Source: Aporrectodea caliginosa
Taxonomy: Eukaryota > Annelida > Clitellata > Crassiclitellata > Lumbricidae
Length of the DNA stretch: 64,000 bases
Reading direction: 5' to 3'
Assembly (NCBI GenBank): GCA_020284085.1
Contig: JACEVL010000150.1
Coordinates: 272,501 to 336,500 of the forward strand
Positions within the stretch are counted from its first letter, which is position 1, and the number at the start of each line of letters is the position of its first letter. The notes under the pieces were generated by a model. It was not told the DNA's origin, did no database searches, and worked only from the letters and a program-made list of their open reading frames with translations. The position numbers and the translations under genes are program-made. Shown piece by piece: positions 10,822 to 21,727 of the stretch.

Positions 10822-12425
10822 TTGCCTGTAATCACCAAAATTATTGATCTCTCATTCCCTATTGGCAACCTCTCGTCACTCCTCTTCGAAAAAGCTGAAC
10901 TAATTAACCTCGTTCGGCTCAACGACTACTACTCTTCTAACTCACTTTTTTCAAATCCCACCAATCTGGCTTCACTAAACACTGCTCTACAGAAACTCTA
11001 TGCCCCTCTCTGTACAATACATGAGTCTCTACCGTCAACCATCAGCAAGTCTCCCCCTCTTCTATTCGACATCTCCGCCGCATTCGACACTGTTGATCAG
11101 AGTCTCCTTCTTCATCGACATTCTTCTTTGTTTGGCGTCTCTGGCACTGCCCTACTGTGGCTCCAGTCCAACTTGTCCCCAGATCCTTTTCTGCTTAAGC
11201 CTCCAGCCACTGCTCGCAACCGCCGCCCCCACTCTCTTGCGGTGCCCCCTCAAGTCTCCGTCCTGGCTCCACATCTGTTCATCCTGTATATCACACCATT
11301 AAGTCATCTGATAGAATCCTCCTCTATTGACCACCATCTGTATGCAGACGACGCCCTTCTTATTTTCAAATTAGGCGTGTCAGGGCTATTCGCAGATCTT
11401 TTTCATCCTCTACCTTCACCTCAATAATTATTGTCCATGCTTTTGTCTGTTCTCGAATTGACTATTGCAATTCTCTTCTGGTTGGCTGACCTATGGTTCG
11501 TTTATCTCCTCTTCAGTCCGTACTGACTTATAGCTCGCCTTCCTTGATTCGCTCACATCTCTAAATTTTATGGCTAAAAACCACTTCTTTGGCTACCTCT
11601 CTCTGCGCGCATCCAATTTAAAGTACTCGTACTCGTGCTCAAATCTCCACTCGGTCTTGCTCTAAAATATCTTTGTCACCAAATTCTCCGTCCCCTCTCT
11701 GCCACGTCATTGCGTCCGCTCAGATGTTCGACCGGCTTGACTTTTCGTTCCCCGTGTGAGGACCACAATGGCTCATTCAATCTCCTTTCCCTGCGCCGGT
11801 CCCTCTCTATGGCATGGACTTCCAAGTTGTCAACGCTGTACCATCCTCTCTGGTGGCTTCTCTACCTCTTTCCACCTTAAAACCTTCCTTTTCTCTCGGA
11901 GTATACCTCGCACTGGGAGCACTTCTGAAAGGTTTCTGCTACGAGAAGCTCTTTATAAATGATCAACTGCAATGCAGTACAATACCCAACTCTTCATTTC
12001 CTTCTCCTCAGCTCCTTTTCTACCTCCATCGCACAATAACTCAATGTTATTAATCTTATCTCTCAATGGATGTCGTCCAACCTCTATGACTCCTCGGGCT
12101 TTCCACTCAACTGAATTCTAACCTCTTCAAGAATTCCTACCCAGAATCATCTGATCCTCCACCTTCCAATTCTCGGCCTAAACGATATCCACCTTTACAT
12201 TGAAATTTCCAGAAGGCAGGTGCCCCCTCTTGCAGTTGCCCTATATAATGTGTGGGCGCCCATGACTCTGGCCCCTCTGACCCACTGGCAATCGGACTCC
12301 GACCTCCTTCAAACTACCCTTTTGGACAACCCCTCTGACTCGACGCAGCGCTCGTGAATAAGTTGTTGCCCTGCGCCTCGCTTTCGAGTAGAGCTGTAAA
12401 AGTTTAGAGTTTACCATTACGATTC
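10822..12425 (+). mobile_element. decayed CR1-like non-LTR retrotransposon (RT region to 3' end)
   Basis: The 5' part is missing. The reverse-transcriptase region is readable at about 10822-11373: LLFDISAAFDTVDQSLLL (finger/palm motif), SVLAPHLFILYITPLSHL and the catalytic YADD box at 11341-11352. After frameshifts and stops the C-terminal region continues: HAFVCSRIDYCNSLLVG at 11436-11486, YLCHQILRPLSATSLRPLR near 11665-11725, and RTTMAH...GPSLWHGLP from 11759. A 3' module at about 12265-12425 (CGACGCAGCGCTCGTGAATA, ending ATTACGATT) recurs alone at 51551, 53899 and 56684 (minus), so it is the family's 3' end with a short ATTACG tail. The copy is dead and lies in an intron of the fibrinogen-related gene, opposite in strand. 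Confidence 0.85.
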
Positions 12426-12759
12426 TGAATGCCTTATTGTTCCAACTGCTATACTTTCAGTGTCACTAATAGATTGTTCAATTGTTGTTGGTGAGGCATA
12501 ATTAATGGCTCTGAATTTGAAAGAATACATTTGAAGAATAAATTAACTTAATGCCTATCGATTGGAAGGTGAGAACAAGAACAAAAGGGATTACGTCCGG
12601 ACTTAACAGCCATGGCAACCAGCCAGTTACTCTATAAACAGATATTCATATAAACAGATATTCACATGTGAACATACGAGTCGTTGTCAGTCACAACATC
12701 CTGTCATTCGAAGGAATAGAAGGTTCCGGAAGAGAGATTTAGTGCAGCAAAGTACATTC
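12426..12759. other. unassigned intronic DNA
   Basis: AT-rich DNA with no recognised gene. It contains one short direct repeat (ATAAACAGATATTCA twice at about 12636-12666). Confidence 0.5.
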
Positions 12760-12776
12760 TGAACGGATACTTTCTG

Positions 12777-13027
12777 GTAGACGGAGACAGGTAGACAGAC
12801 ACAGATACACAGTCAGAAAGACATACATACATGCACAGAAAACTAAACAAGGGAAGTAAAGCAAATAGAACCCCCTATAGAGAATTCGTGACAGACAGAC
12901 AGATAGGTCAAACCACACAGACATGCAGACAGACAGTGACATAACACTTAAATAGATAAACAGACAGGCAGACAGACAGCCAAAAGGAAAAGACAGACAG
13001 AAATACAGATAAACCTATCTTGATATA
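12777..13027 (+). repeat. degenerate (CAGA)n/(GATA)n microsatellite
   Basis: Interrupted ACAG/CAGA runs (for example 12893-12940 and 12961-13010) ending in GATATATA. It directly abuts the left end of the Tc1/mariner element, and GATA/GATG/CAGA repeats continue on the other side, so the element inserted into a microsatellite. Confidence 0.8.
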
Positions 13028-13029
13028 TA

Positions 13030-13136
13030 CAGGGTGGGCCAGAAGTATTTGTTCAACTTTGAAGGCCTATAACTTAGGCAGTTTAGCAAGTAAGTGTATG
13101 CTTAATGCATCAAATTAAAGGTTGTTATATCAGCTA
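13030..13136 (+). repeat. left 107-bp TIR of the DD37D element
   Basis: Perfect inverted copy of 14485-14591. It begins CAGGGTGGGCC and ends ATATCAGCTA. Confidence 0.95.
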
Positions 13137-13235
13137 TAAGTCCGACAAATTTCATTACGGTAGCTTGCACTACGCGCCATATAATTATTGTGTACCGCAC
13201 CTACCTTGTTTTCTGACGTAAACAATAATTTCATC

Positions 13236-14309
13236 ATGGCGCCGTTAACAGAAGATGACAGGACTTTGATTCGAATTTTAAGAATTGAAAAACATTTAAA
13301 TGCATATCAAATGATGAATGAATTTCCTGCTAGAAACTGGAGTAAAAACAATCTCAACCGATTAATTAGACAAATTGACGCGAGTGCAAGTTCTAAACGT
13401 AAACTTGTTACTGGCCGTCCTCGTTCGGCACGTACCGCTGACAACATCGCTCGTGTAGCTGAATTGATCTGTAGCCAAGAGGATAATCCAGGCACAAGCA
13501 AAAGTCCTCGTGAGATTGAGCGCGAGACAGGAATATCGCGAAGCAGCGTACGGCGTATTGCTAAGAAAGATTTAAATTTAAAAATTTTCCGTCGCCGTGA
13601 GGTTCAACAACTGTCAGATGCCGATACTGTAAAACGATTGAATGCCTGCAAGCGACTAAAACTGCGCATGACACCAGAGAAGATCAACAAAACTTGGTTC
13701 TCTGACGAGAAAATATTCACTGTCCAAACACCAACAAACAGTCAAAACGACCGTGTCTATGCAAGTGTTAATCACAAACGTGATGTCACACCAGCTCGAC
13801 TTCTGAAAGGCCGTAAACACTTTACTCAAAGCGTCATGGTTTCAGTGGCTGTCTCCAATCTCGGCAAAACTGCTCCATTCTTTGTGACACCCAAGGCCAA
13901 AGTGAACAGCGTGTACTACTGTGATGAGGTACTTGGACGTGGATTACTGCCAGATATGCGTTTGAAGTCTGGAAATGATTTCGTTTTTCAGCAAGACGGA
14001 GCTCCCGCTCATCGTTCTCGTCATACCGTGGAGTTTTTGAACGCGAACGTTCCTGAGTTCATCGAACCACATAACTGGCCGCCTAATAGCCCTGACTTAA
14101 ACCCCGTTGATTACTCAATCTGGGGTGCTTTGCAGCAACGGGTTTATCGTGAACGGATAGTAAACGTCGAGCATCTGAAGCGCGTCATCACTCGTTGCTG
14201 GACTGAGCTCAGCCAGGAACTCATCAATGGAGCCATAGATCAATGGGCACGTCGCATTGATGCAGTCATTCGAGCTCGTGGAAGACACATTGAATATTTA
14301 TTTGATTAA
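13236..14309 (+). CDS. Tc1/mariner-superfamily transposase (DD37D)
   Basis: The 357-residue protein is full length for the superfamily. It acts in the nucleus, binding the TIRs and catalysing cut-and-paste transposition into TA. An N-terminal helix-turn-helix region (about 5-55) is followed by an AT-hook-like GRPR (60-63) and a second HTH (about 90-115). The catalytic core has Asp157 (TWFSDEK), Asp254 (FQQDGAPAH) and Asp292 (NSPDLNPVDYSIW). There are 37 residues between the last two, which defines DD37D and separates it from Tc1 (DD34E) and mariner (DD34D). I chose the ATG at 13236 (TCATCATGG, fair Kozak context) over the in-frame ATG at 13188, because the HTH begins right after it. No stop or frameshift is visible, so the enzyme may be active. 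Confidence 0.94.
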   Translation: MAPLTEDDRTLIRILRIEKHLNAYQMMNEFPARNWSKNNLNRLIRQIDASASSKRKLVTGRPRSARTADNIARVAELICSQEDNPGTSKSPREIERETGISRSSVRRIAKKDLNLKIFRRREVQQLSDADTVKRLNACKRLKLRMTPEKINKTWFSDEKIFTVQTPTNSQNDRVYASVNHKRDVTPARLLKGRKHFTQSVMVSVAVSNLGKTAPFFVTPKAKVNSVYYCDEVLGRGLLPDMRLKSGNDFVFQQDGAPAHRSRHTVEFLNANVPEFIEPHNWPPNSPDLNPVDYSIWGALQQRVYRERIVNVEHLKRVITRCWTELSQELINGAIDQWARRIDAVIRARGRHIEYLFD

Positions 14310-14484
14310 ATAATTCTTGGATTTCTTAATGGCTATCAATAATGCAAACTTGCAAAGACTAACTTTCCCAGTATTGTGTTTTGCAAGATAGACGAATTAA
14401 AATCATTGTAAACTGATACATATTCAGTACAGTAGTTTTACGCAATTATTATTAAAGCTAAAAATGTAAATTTTTGAGCAGTTG

Positions 14485-14591
14485 TAGCTGATATAACAAC
14501 CTTTAATTTGATGCATTAAGCATACACTTACTTGCTAAACTGCCTAAGTTATAGGCCTTCAAAGTTGAACAAATACTTCTGGCCCACCCTG
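14485..14591 (-). repeat. right 107-bp TIR of the DD37D element
   Basis: Reverse complement of 13030-13136 with no mismatch by eye. Ends GGCCCACCCTG before the TA duplication. Confidence 0.95.
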
Positions 14592-14840
14592 TATATATAT
14601 ATACAGATACAAAGATAAATTGATAGATGGATAGATAGATAGATAGATAGATAGATGGATGGATGGATGGATGGATGGATGGATGGATGGATGGATGGAT
14701 GGATGGATGGATGGATGGATGGATGGATGGATGGATGGATGGATGGATGGATGGATGGATGGATGGATGGATGGATGGATGGATGGATGGATGGATGGAT
14801 GGATGGATGGATGGATGGACAGACAGACAGACAGACAGAC

Positions 14841-14892
<52 letters not shown>

Positions 14893-14893
14893 T
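14592..14893 (+). repeat. (TA)n, (GATA)n, (GGAT)n, (CAGA)n composite microsatellite
   Basis: TATA at 14592-14602, GATA near 14622-14655, about 40 units of GGAT at 14655-14818, then ACAG and GATA runs to 14893. Overlapping open frames here are repeat artefacts. Confidence 0.95.
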
Positions 14894-15000
14894 GATACTG
14901 CCAGAAAGGCAGCGAGAGACACAGGAATGCAGACAGATGCAGACAGTATACCATACAAATTAGATCATTCATGTGCCTATACATTGTATAGTATTGCTCA

Positions 15001-15120
15001 CTATTCTATTCCTTTACATTCTATTCCATTCAGGTCCAGTCGTGGACTCTATTCCAGTGCAGTTTATTCCACTTCGGTCTACTCCACACTATTCCAAATT
15101 CCAATCCCTTTTATTCAGAC
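15001..15120 (+). repeat. degenerate CTATTCCA/TTCCATT minisatellite
   Basis: Pyrimidine-rich imperfect repeats such as CTATTCTATTCC, CATTCTATTCCATTC and TCTACTCCACACTATTCCA. It lies immediately downstream (minus sense) of the FN2-like exon. Confidence 0.6.
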
Positions 15121-15187
15121 CTGCTTTCGTCTATTTTCCACCCTAACTGTGCCGCTACCATTTCTACCCGAGACGTTCCTGACCTAC

Positions 15188-15343
15188 CAGCCGGGGGCAG
15201 ACAAATCATCCACGTCGAGTTGGTGACTGGACACTCGAGGGTCTCGTTGTCCGGCGTTCTTCTCGTACATCCGTAATGTACCTGTCCTTTGAAGGTGAAG
15301 GGCAACGCACAGCAGGGCGCCCGGATCATCGTTAGCCCCGTAG
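15188..15343 (-). CDS. FN2/kringle-like domain exon
   Basis: This 156-bp minus-strand exon has phase 1 at both ends. Its acceptor is GTAGCAG before base 15343 and its donor CTG|GTAGGT after base 15188. It encodes CCALPFTFKGQVHYGCTRR, followed by ETLECPVTNSTWMICLPP. The order Cys-x-Leu-Pro-Phe-x-Phe-x-Gly, Tyr-x-x-Cys, Cys, Trp-x-x-Cys follows the fibronectin type II module, though the domain is slightly short. FN2 modules bind collagen-like or carbohydrate ligands in secreted proteins. The symmetric 1-1 phase is normal for shuffled extracellular modules and joins in frame to the fibrinogen exon at 9991-10607. The signal peptide and any other exons are not identified. An alternative is an isolated exon of another gene. 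Confidence 0.6.
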
Positions 15344-16262
15344 CTGCTACGACATCTATAGCAAAAGCAACTCCAAGATTAATGTAACCAGTTCAGTGTG
15401 GTTTACTGACATTGTTCACTTCAGTTTTGGGCAGAGTTTAGTATAGTGTAAGTTACTAATGCTGCAGAGTCTGCCAGAGTGCTGCATGGGTTATCGTAGT
15501 GTGATGTAGTTTGGCATAGCATATAGTTAAATGTTGCTTAATGACACATAGTGTAGTAAAGTTTTTTTTAGTGTAGTTTAGTCTTAGTCATTAGTCCATT
15601 CTTGCCCAATCTAAAATAGCTTGTTTTCATGTGATGTCAAAGATTAAAGGAATCCGCCGGAAAACAGACAGGAAGTTTAAAAGCGGTTGCCAAGATTTAA
15701 GAGCAGTTGAAAGTAGTAGTTGCCAGTCTGTACTTCAACAGTTGTACCGTTCATAAAGAACCTGAAATCGTGAAATTTTCATTCACACGCAGTTTGAAAT
15801 CAATAAAAACAAAATAAATGAGCAGAACAACACGGTGAGCGATGACTTGGCGCTGCTCAGCCTGCCTAAAGCCTATATGGAATTTGCTGGTTTAAATTTA
15901 GATCATTTAGGAAGAGCTTCATAATTGCCGAAATATTAATTTCTCTTTGTCGACTCGACCCGTGTATTAGACTGTGCTGTTGAGCAGGCCAGCTCAATGT
16001 ATTCATTTGAATCAGCCAACACTCCGATCCGGATCACACCTGTCTTCCTTTATGCCTGTATAGTGTTCAGAGGAGGCCAATGAAGTCCCATGATTAGTGG
16101 TATTAGCCGGCGTGAGCAGTTTTAGTCGTTTTCCTCACATCCGGTTGCCATTCGCAGATGGCGCATTGTAAAATGAGACTGACGCACGGTATTGTTGCAC
16201 GTATTGTTAGATTCGATTCTTTTGTTACCCTTGTGATCATCCGCCGACTGTAATCATAGTTT
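15344..16262. other. unassigned DNA upstream of the FN2-like exon
   Basis: AGT-rich imperfect words (AGTGTAGT, AGTTTAGT) lie at about 15420-15600. No exon or known repeat was recognised. It could hold 5' exons or a promoter of the minus-strand lectin gene, but none is visible. Confidence 0.4.
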
Positions 16263-17260
<998 letters not shown>

Positions 17261-17261
17261 A

Positions 17262-17500
17262 TTGTAATTGTAATTGAACATTTGTATAGCGCCACTTAGA
17301 GATTCAGAGGCGCTCCCGACCCAGGGCTCTAACAAATAGATAGTCTTCAGGCGTTTCCGAAACAGAGGAAGAGAATGGCTGAGGAGGTCAAGACGCAGTT
17401 CATGCGGAAGATGGTTCCAAGTAGAGGGGCCGACATAGGCAAAGCTTCTGGATTGAGCAGTTGCACCACGCATGCGAGGGACAACCAGAAGGCCTCTATT
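17262..17500 (-). mobile_element. LINE 3' fragment (RT C-terminus plus 3' end)
   Basis: On the minus strand it encodes PRMRGATAQSRSFAYVGPST, then WNHLPHELRLDLLSHSLPLF and RKRLKT. This is the conserved C-terminal tail that follows the reverse transcriptase in CR1/L2-type LINEs. The 3' UTR follows with a GAGCGCCTCT...GCGCTATACAA stem and the tail (ATTACA)n at 17258-17275. It is 5' truncated, flanked on both sides by AGT arrays and dead. Confidence 0.8.
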
Positions 17501-17503
17501 ATA

Positions 17504-17613
17504 GTAGTAGTAGCAGTAGCAGTAGCAGTAGCAGTAGCAGTAGCAGTAGCAGTAGCAGTAGAAGTAGTAGTAGTAGTAGCAGTAGCAGTAGCAGTAGCAG
17601 TAGCAGTAGTAGC

Positions 17614-17706
<93 letters not shown>

Positions 17707-17803
17707 CAGTAGTAGTAGCAGTAGTGGCAGTAGCAGTAGCAGTAGCAGTAGCAGTAGCAGTAGCAGTAGCAGCAGTAGCAGTAGCAGTAGCAGTAGCAGT
17801 AGC

Positions 17804-17861
<58 letters not shown>

Positions 17862-17897
17862 AGTAGTAGTATAGTAGTAGTAATAATAATAGTAGTA

Positions 17898-17930
<33 letters not shown>

Positions 17931-17935
17931 TTACT
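17504..17935 (+). repeat. (AGTAGC)n/(AGT)n/(TAA)n arrays
   Basis: AGCAGT hexamer runs at 17511-17615 and 17720-17805, pure AGT at about 17616-17706 and 17808-17870, and TAA at 17896-17931. Long poly-Ser, poly-Val and poly-Leu frames here are artefacts. Confidence 0.95.
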
Positions 17936-17940
17936 ACCAG

Positions 17941-18168
17941 GGGCTTCCTACATCTCATCTGTTTCAGCCCGTGGCCATCGAGACTTTGGGCCCGTTCAAT
18001 CCTTCGGCTCTGGACTTCATTAGTGAACTAGGCCGTCGTATGGCTTTCACTGGTGGCGACAGACGCGAGACATCATTTCTTTTCCAACGTCTGTCTGTTT
18101 GCGTCCAACGCTATAACTTGGTCGCATTCAACGGCACTTTTCCTGCAAACCCTGAAGACGAGGCCTGA
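17941..18168 (+). pseudogene. LINE-encoded C-terminal fragment
   Basis: An open frame from the edge of the TAA array to a TGA at 18166-18168 reads FQPVAIETLGPFNPSALDFI, then SELGRRM, RRETSFLFQRLSVCVQRYN. This type of sequence (PVA-ETLG..., ELGRR, RET-FLFQRLS-A-QR-N) is familiar as the tail of retrotransposon-encoded reverse-transcriptase proteins in many invertebrates. I identify it from memory of that pattern, not a search. There is no start codon; the 5' part is replaced by microsatellite. Confidence 0.6.
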
Positions 18169-18238
18169 CCCTCCAGACAAATTTCCTGCTCCTTATAGCA
18201 ATTGTTCATAAATCCTGAGGGATCCTTGATACCTCTGG

Positions 18239-18250
18239 TAAAAAAAAAAA

Positions 18251-18331
<81 letters not shown>

Positions 18332-18380
18332 GGTAAGAAGAAGAAGAAGAAAGAAGAAGAAGAACAAGAGCAATAACGAA
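18239..18380 (+). repeat. (A)n-(TAA)n-(AAG)n composite repeat
   Basis: An A-run at 18240-18252, TAA units to 18327, then AAGAAG/AACAAG units to about 18405. It may be the tail of the neighbouring SINE-like unit. Confidence 0.9.
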
Positions 18381-18584
18381 AAGAACAAGAACAAGAACAA
18401 GCAGAAACAGAGCAGCTCTTTATGCTCGTCCCGAATAGCAGCCAGAGACATGAATTGTCGGAGACTCCAATTTCCTCTTTCCTCAGCCCTCTCCCTCGCC
18501 GTTTCATCTTCCCCATGACATTGAACGGTCAATCTACTCATCGCCAAGGGAAAAGTCAATCTCTGGATACAAATTTCTGCTCTG

Positions 18585-18650
18585 ATAGAGATGTGATCCC
18601 GCGACTTCTCGATTGACAGTTCAACAACGCTAGCCACTAGACTATCGCTC
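18585..18650 (-). mobile_element. tRNA-derived SINE head (degenerate)
   Basis: The minus strand reads GAGCGATAGTCTAGTGGCTA at 18650-18631 (A-box region, TAGTCTAGTGG). An anticodon-arm region with GTCAATCGAGAAG follows, then GTCGCGGGATCAC as a degenerate B box. The CAATCGAGA block also occurs in the SINE-like head at 49237-49285. It is not an intact tRNA gene. The SINE body may run down to about 18420. Confidence 0.55.
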
Positions 18651-19080
18651 AGGTGTGTGAGTTAAATGAATGCAAGGTTGGCCAAGGTAAGGTGATTCGC
18701 ACGCTCTACCAATGATACTTCTCAGAGGGGTGGCCCAGGTTTAATATTTCGACCGAAGGGCACATAAACACGACAACAGTGGCGGAATTTACAATCAGCT
18801 GGGATAAAGCCAGTATGAATGGGTGCACTTACAGTGTCGCTCGTCTCATGGCAACATTATAGATCGACTTCCATAGACAGCCTGCATCGGAAAATCAAGT
18901 GAAGTACTTGCCCATTCTGCATGTTCTCTCTTTTATTAGGTATCTAATGAAGCCGACGTTTTGTGGGAGAGAGAAAAAGCATTCGCTCAGTCGCCTAATA
19001 TTCACCTTGCATGAGCGTTCGGGTTTCATGCGATCACTCAACAAGACACATCGGCATTTACTATTGCTAAATCCTCAGCG
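18651..19080. other. region upstream of the PAN-like exon
   Basis: Non-coding by eye. It contains CAGTGGCGGAATTTAC at 18778, similar to CAGTGGCG-starting repeats at 30655 and 55205. It may include the promoter or an upstream intron of the plus-strand PAN gene. Confidence 0.4.
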
Positions 19081-19512
19081 ATGTTCATGTTCGGTAACTT
19101 CCTAAGCGATTACTGTAATTTCCTCCTCGCTAAACGAAGTGGTTGCAGTCATTTCATAATCCGAAGTCCTCTTCTCCAATACAACGTCATCATAGTTACA
19201 GGGTTGTTGCTAGGATGTGTCCTGACTTTCGAAACCGTAGATTCCAAGTCTTTCCAGCGGACCTTCTTTCCCAACGGAACGACGTTGTGTGCTCAGGACA
19301 AACCAGATTCTGTCGTTTCGTTGGAGCAGTTGAACACTGGACTCAGACTGGACTCCGGAGTCTGCCTTCGAGATGAACAGAAATGCGCTTGGCACTGCCA
19401 GAACAACGGAAACTGCACCAGCTTCAACTACAACGGGATCAAGAGTCAATGCGAAGAGTTCTACAGAGACCCCGTCAACTATACCCTCAGCGACTCTTGT
19501 ACTTACTTTCAG
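19081..19512 (+). CDS. PAN/Apple-like domain exon, possible N-terminal exon
   Basis: The open frame ends at a perfect GC-type donor, CAG|GCAAGT, at 19512/19513 in phase 0. A hydrophobic segment VIIVTGLLLGCVLTF (about residues 36-50) could be a signal peptide or anchor. After it come SVVSLEQLNTGL and the cysteine-rich block VCLRDEQKCAWHCQNNGNC, TSFNYNG, QCEEF and CTYF. C-x(6)-C-x(3)-C-x(5)-C-xSFNY is the PAN/Apple core, a protein- or carbohydrate-binding module of secreted and surface proteins. The start is uncertain: an AG acceptor at 19200-19201 (GTTACAG) could begin the exon at 19202 instead. No downstream exon was found before the palindrome. The gene is divergent from the fibrinogen-related gene. 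Confidence 0.65.
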
Positions 19513-20183
19513 GCAAGTCAATCAGTTAGTCAATTAGTTCGTCAGTTAGCTACTAAGTCAGTCAGTCAGCCAGTCAGTCAATCAGTTATCGATAGACGTT
19601 AATTATTATCGGAATGTTATGTACAAAGTGGTTGCATTGCAAAAGTGGTTTGAAAAGTGGTTGCAAAAGAGCTGCCTATGTTCAAATTACATTAGTAATG
19701 AAAAGCACGTCAGTAGTAAAGAAAATGCAGAGATAACTGAGTCATTGAGTCACTAGTGGTGGCTCACTTGAACACGTGAAATCCAGCCAAAAGGCATAGG
19801 GCCGACTTTTAGTAAAAGGGTACTGAGGCAAGAACATCATTCCCATGATCTGATGGTCGCCTATCCTGCCCTGTCTTCCCTCTCCCCGTTTCCTCAAGCC
19901 CTTTCAACAGGCAACAGACTAACTGTAATACTATGCAGCAGTGTTTCCTCTTTGTTCAATCATAAAGACAAGCGCACAGCATCCACGAGTATTAGGCTTA
20001 CATGAAAAACATTTAAGTTTTCTGTAATTGCTTACTAGTAACTATCTAACTACTTTCACTATCACTAACAAATCTGATGTTATTGCAGTTCAGACACATG
20101 TATAAAGTTTGCCTCTGAGACAGATAGACTGGTAAAAGTGCATTTTAGTTATTTATTGATAGTGGAGGTAGGTCTAGACGTGT
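19513..20183. other. intron-like DNA after the PAN exon
   Basis: Starts with GTCA/AGTCAGTCAG imperfect tetranucleotide repeats (19513-19590), then AT-rich DNA. The region carries stops in all frames, and no second exon is recognised. Confidence 0.5.
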
Positions 20184-20536
20184 ATTTTAGCGTATTTTAT
20201 TTTTTCAATAATTTTCATGATTACTGTAATGAATCCAGCTTCTATTTAAGCAAGATTTTTATGATAACTGTAATCCTAATTTTATTTTTTATCAATCCGA
20301 CTTCTATTTAACAATAATTCTTTTCGTCAATCCAATTTGTATTCGACCAACGCGAAAAGCCCACACAATGGCGAGTCATTGACGACGCTAAACAACACGC
20401 GTTTTTCATTAATACGGATTCCTTTTTAGCAAAAACTATTTTCATCAATCCAAGCTCCACTTAGGCAAACATTTTTTTATCAATCCAGCTTTCATTTACG
20501 CAGCCACATAGGAGAAATAATATTATACGCTAAAAT
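20184..20536. mobile_element. MITE-like element related to 6055-6490
   Basis: The termini ATTTTAGCGTATTTTATT (20184) and its approximate complement ending CGCTAAAAT (20536) form an imperfect inverted repeat. The interior contains about six copies of TTTCATCAATCCAGCTTC-TATTTA, the reverse complement of the motif in the 6-kb element. There is no coding potential. Target duplication not resolved. Confidence 0.55.
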
Positions 20537-21449
20537 CCTCGGCCGGTGTCCCGTGATATTCTATCCGTCCTATTTAATTTCAATCCGGGGATGAATAAAT
20601 CTATCCTCCTCTGATGGTATATGCGGTATAGAATATCGGGGGATAAACCATTTCTATTCCCCATCGTGTGAAATCATCCCCGGGGATAAAATTTCGAGGG
20701 CATAACGTTTTATTTTTTTAATGCGTGTAATTTATAAATCGATGCTTTAATCAAAATCTAAAACCAGAAATCGGTAGCCTAAAGCAAGTGGCTCTATGTG
20801 TTCTATGAGTTCTAAGCAATCAATCAATCAAATTCGTTTATTTATGGAAATTAAGCTGATATGGAATTTCCTGATTCTCTGAACTTACACCACTTTAGAT
20901 CATAAGAGGTTGTTTTACAATGTTCTATAAAGATATAAATATACTATCAATTTTCAATTCAATTTCAATTTCAATTTATTGCAACCCAAAAACTTAAAAG
21001 AAATATATATCTAATATATCTAATTGCAACCCCCAAAAATAGCAACAATATATATCACATAACGACATAAAGAGAAAAAGAAACCAGGGTAGCAAAAGGG
21101 ACACCCAGAAGGGATGTTAGTCCCGCTTAAGTAGGGTCCTCGTGCCTTTGTATTCTAGAATTTAAATTCATCATTGTCCTGTGAAAGAAAGAGAGATATA
21201 ATGGTGGGGCCTAATTAAATCAAATCATTGCATGAGAAGAAAAACTTAATTATAATCTTAACTAAGAACTATACTTGACTCTATAGTCAGTGATTTTTAC
21301 GATAAAATAAACTAATGATCAGTTTGTTGATATCTGTAGAACGGAGTCGATGATGGAAACTGCAGAAGTGACTACAGTAAGGATTTCCTACTTTTTATTA
21401 GCGTTCGCAGTCAGGTTTCTCGATTTCTATAGTATATCATGAAAAATCT
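20537..21449. other. left flank of the giant palindrome
   Basis: TATCCCCGGGGATAAA-like words (20570-20700) suggest another old MITE. Short TTTCAATTTCAATT and ATATATCTAATATATC repeats lie at 20950-21020. Similarity to the right side of the palindrome begins only at 21450. Confidence 0.5.
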
Positions 21450-21727
21450 AATACTAGATTTACGCAGGGTTATTCCCAGCATCAGTCCGCTATTGCCCAA
21501 CAATGTGGAACAGCTGTATTTACACAAAGTAATTCGCCAACTCACGCTGCTATTGCACTACGCCGTGGTAATGCTAGATTTACGCAGGGTTATTCCCAAC
21601 CTCAGACCGCTATTGTCCAACAATGTGGAACAGTTGTGTTTACACAAAGTAATTCAACAACTCACGCTGCTATTGCACGACGCCGTGGTAATGCTAGATT
21701 TATGCAGGGTAATTCCCAGTTAGACGT
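21450..21727 (+). repeat. outer 120-bp tandem array, left arm (about 2.3 units)
   Basis: CTAGATTTA-GCAGGG recurs at 21454, 21574 and 21694, exactly 120 bp apart. Each unit is itself two diverged 60-bp halves: one contains CAGGGTTATTCCCAGC and GCTATTGCCCAACAATGTGG, the other CAAAGTAATTC and GCTATTGCAC-ACGCCGTGG. The DLRRVIPS-type open frame across it is a by-product of the 120-bp (multiple of 3) period. Confidence 0.93.

Larger units (their letters stand above)
13030..14591 (+). mobile_element. apparently intact DD37D Tc1/mariner transposon
   Basis: The 1562-bp element is flanked by TA at 13028-13029 and 14592-14593. Its inverted termini start CAGGGTGGGCCAGAAGTATT, and the two 107-bp TIRs (13030-13136 and 14485-14591) read as perfect reverse complements. 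One uninterrupted transposase gene lies inside. The perfect TIRs, open frame and clean TA duplication point to very recent insertion. It sits in a microsatellite within an intron of the fibrinogen-related gene. Confidence 0.95.

Noticed and set aside
14503..14984. Frames with HPSI or MDGW repeats
   Set aside because: Translations of (GGAT)n/(CAGA)n microsatellites.
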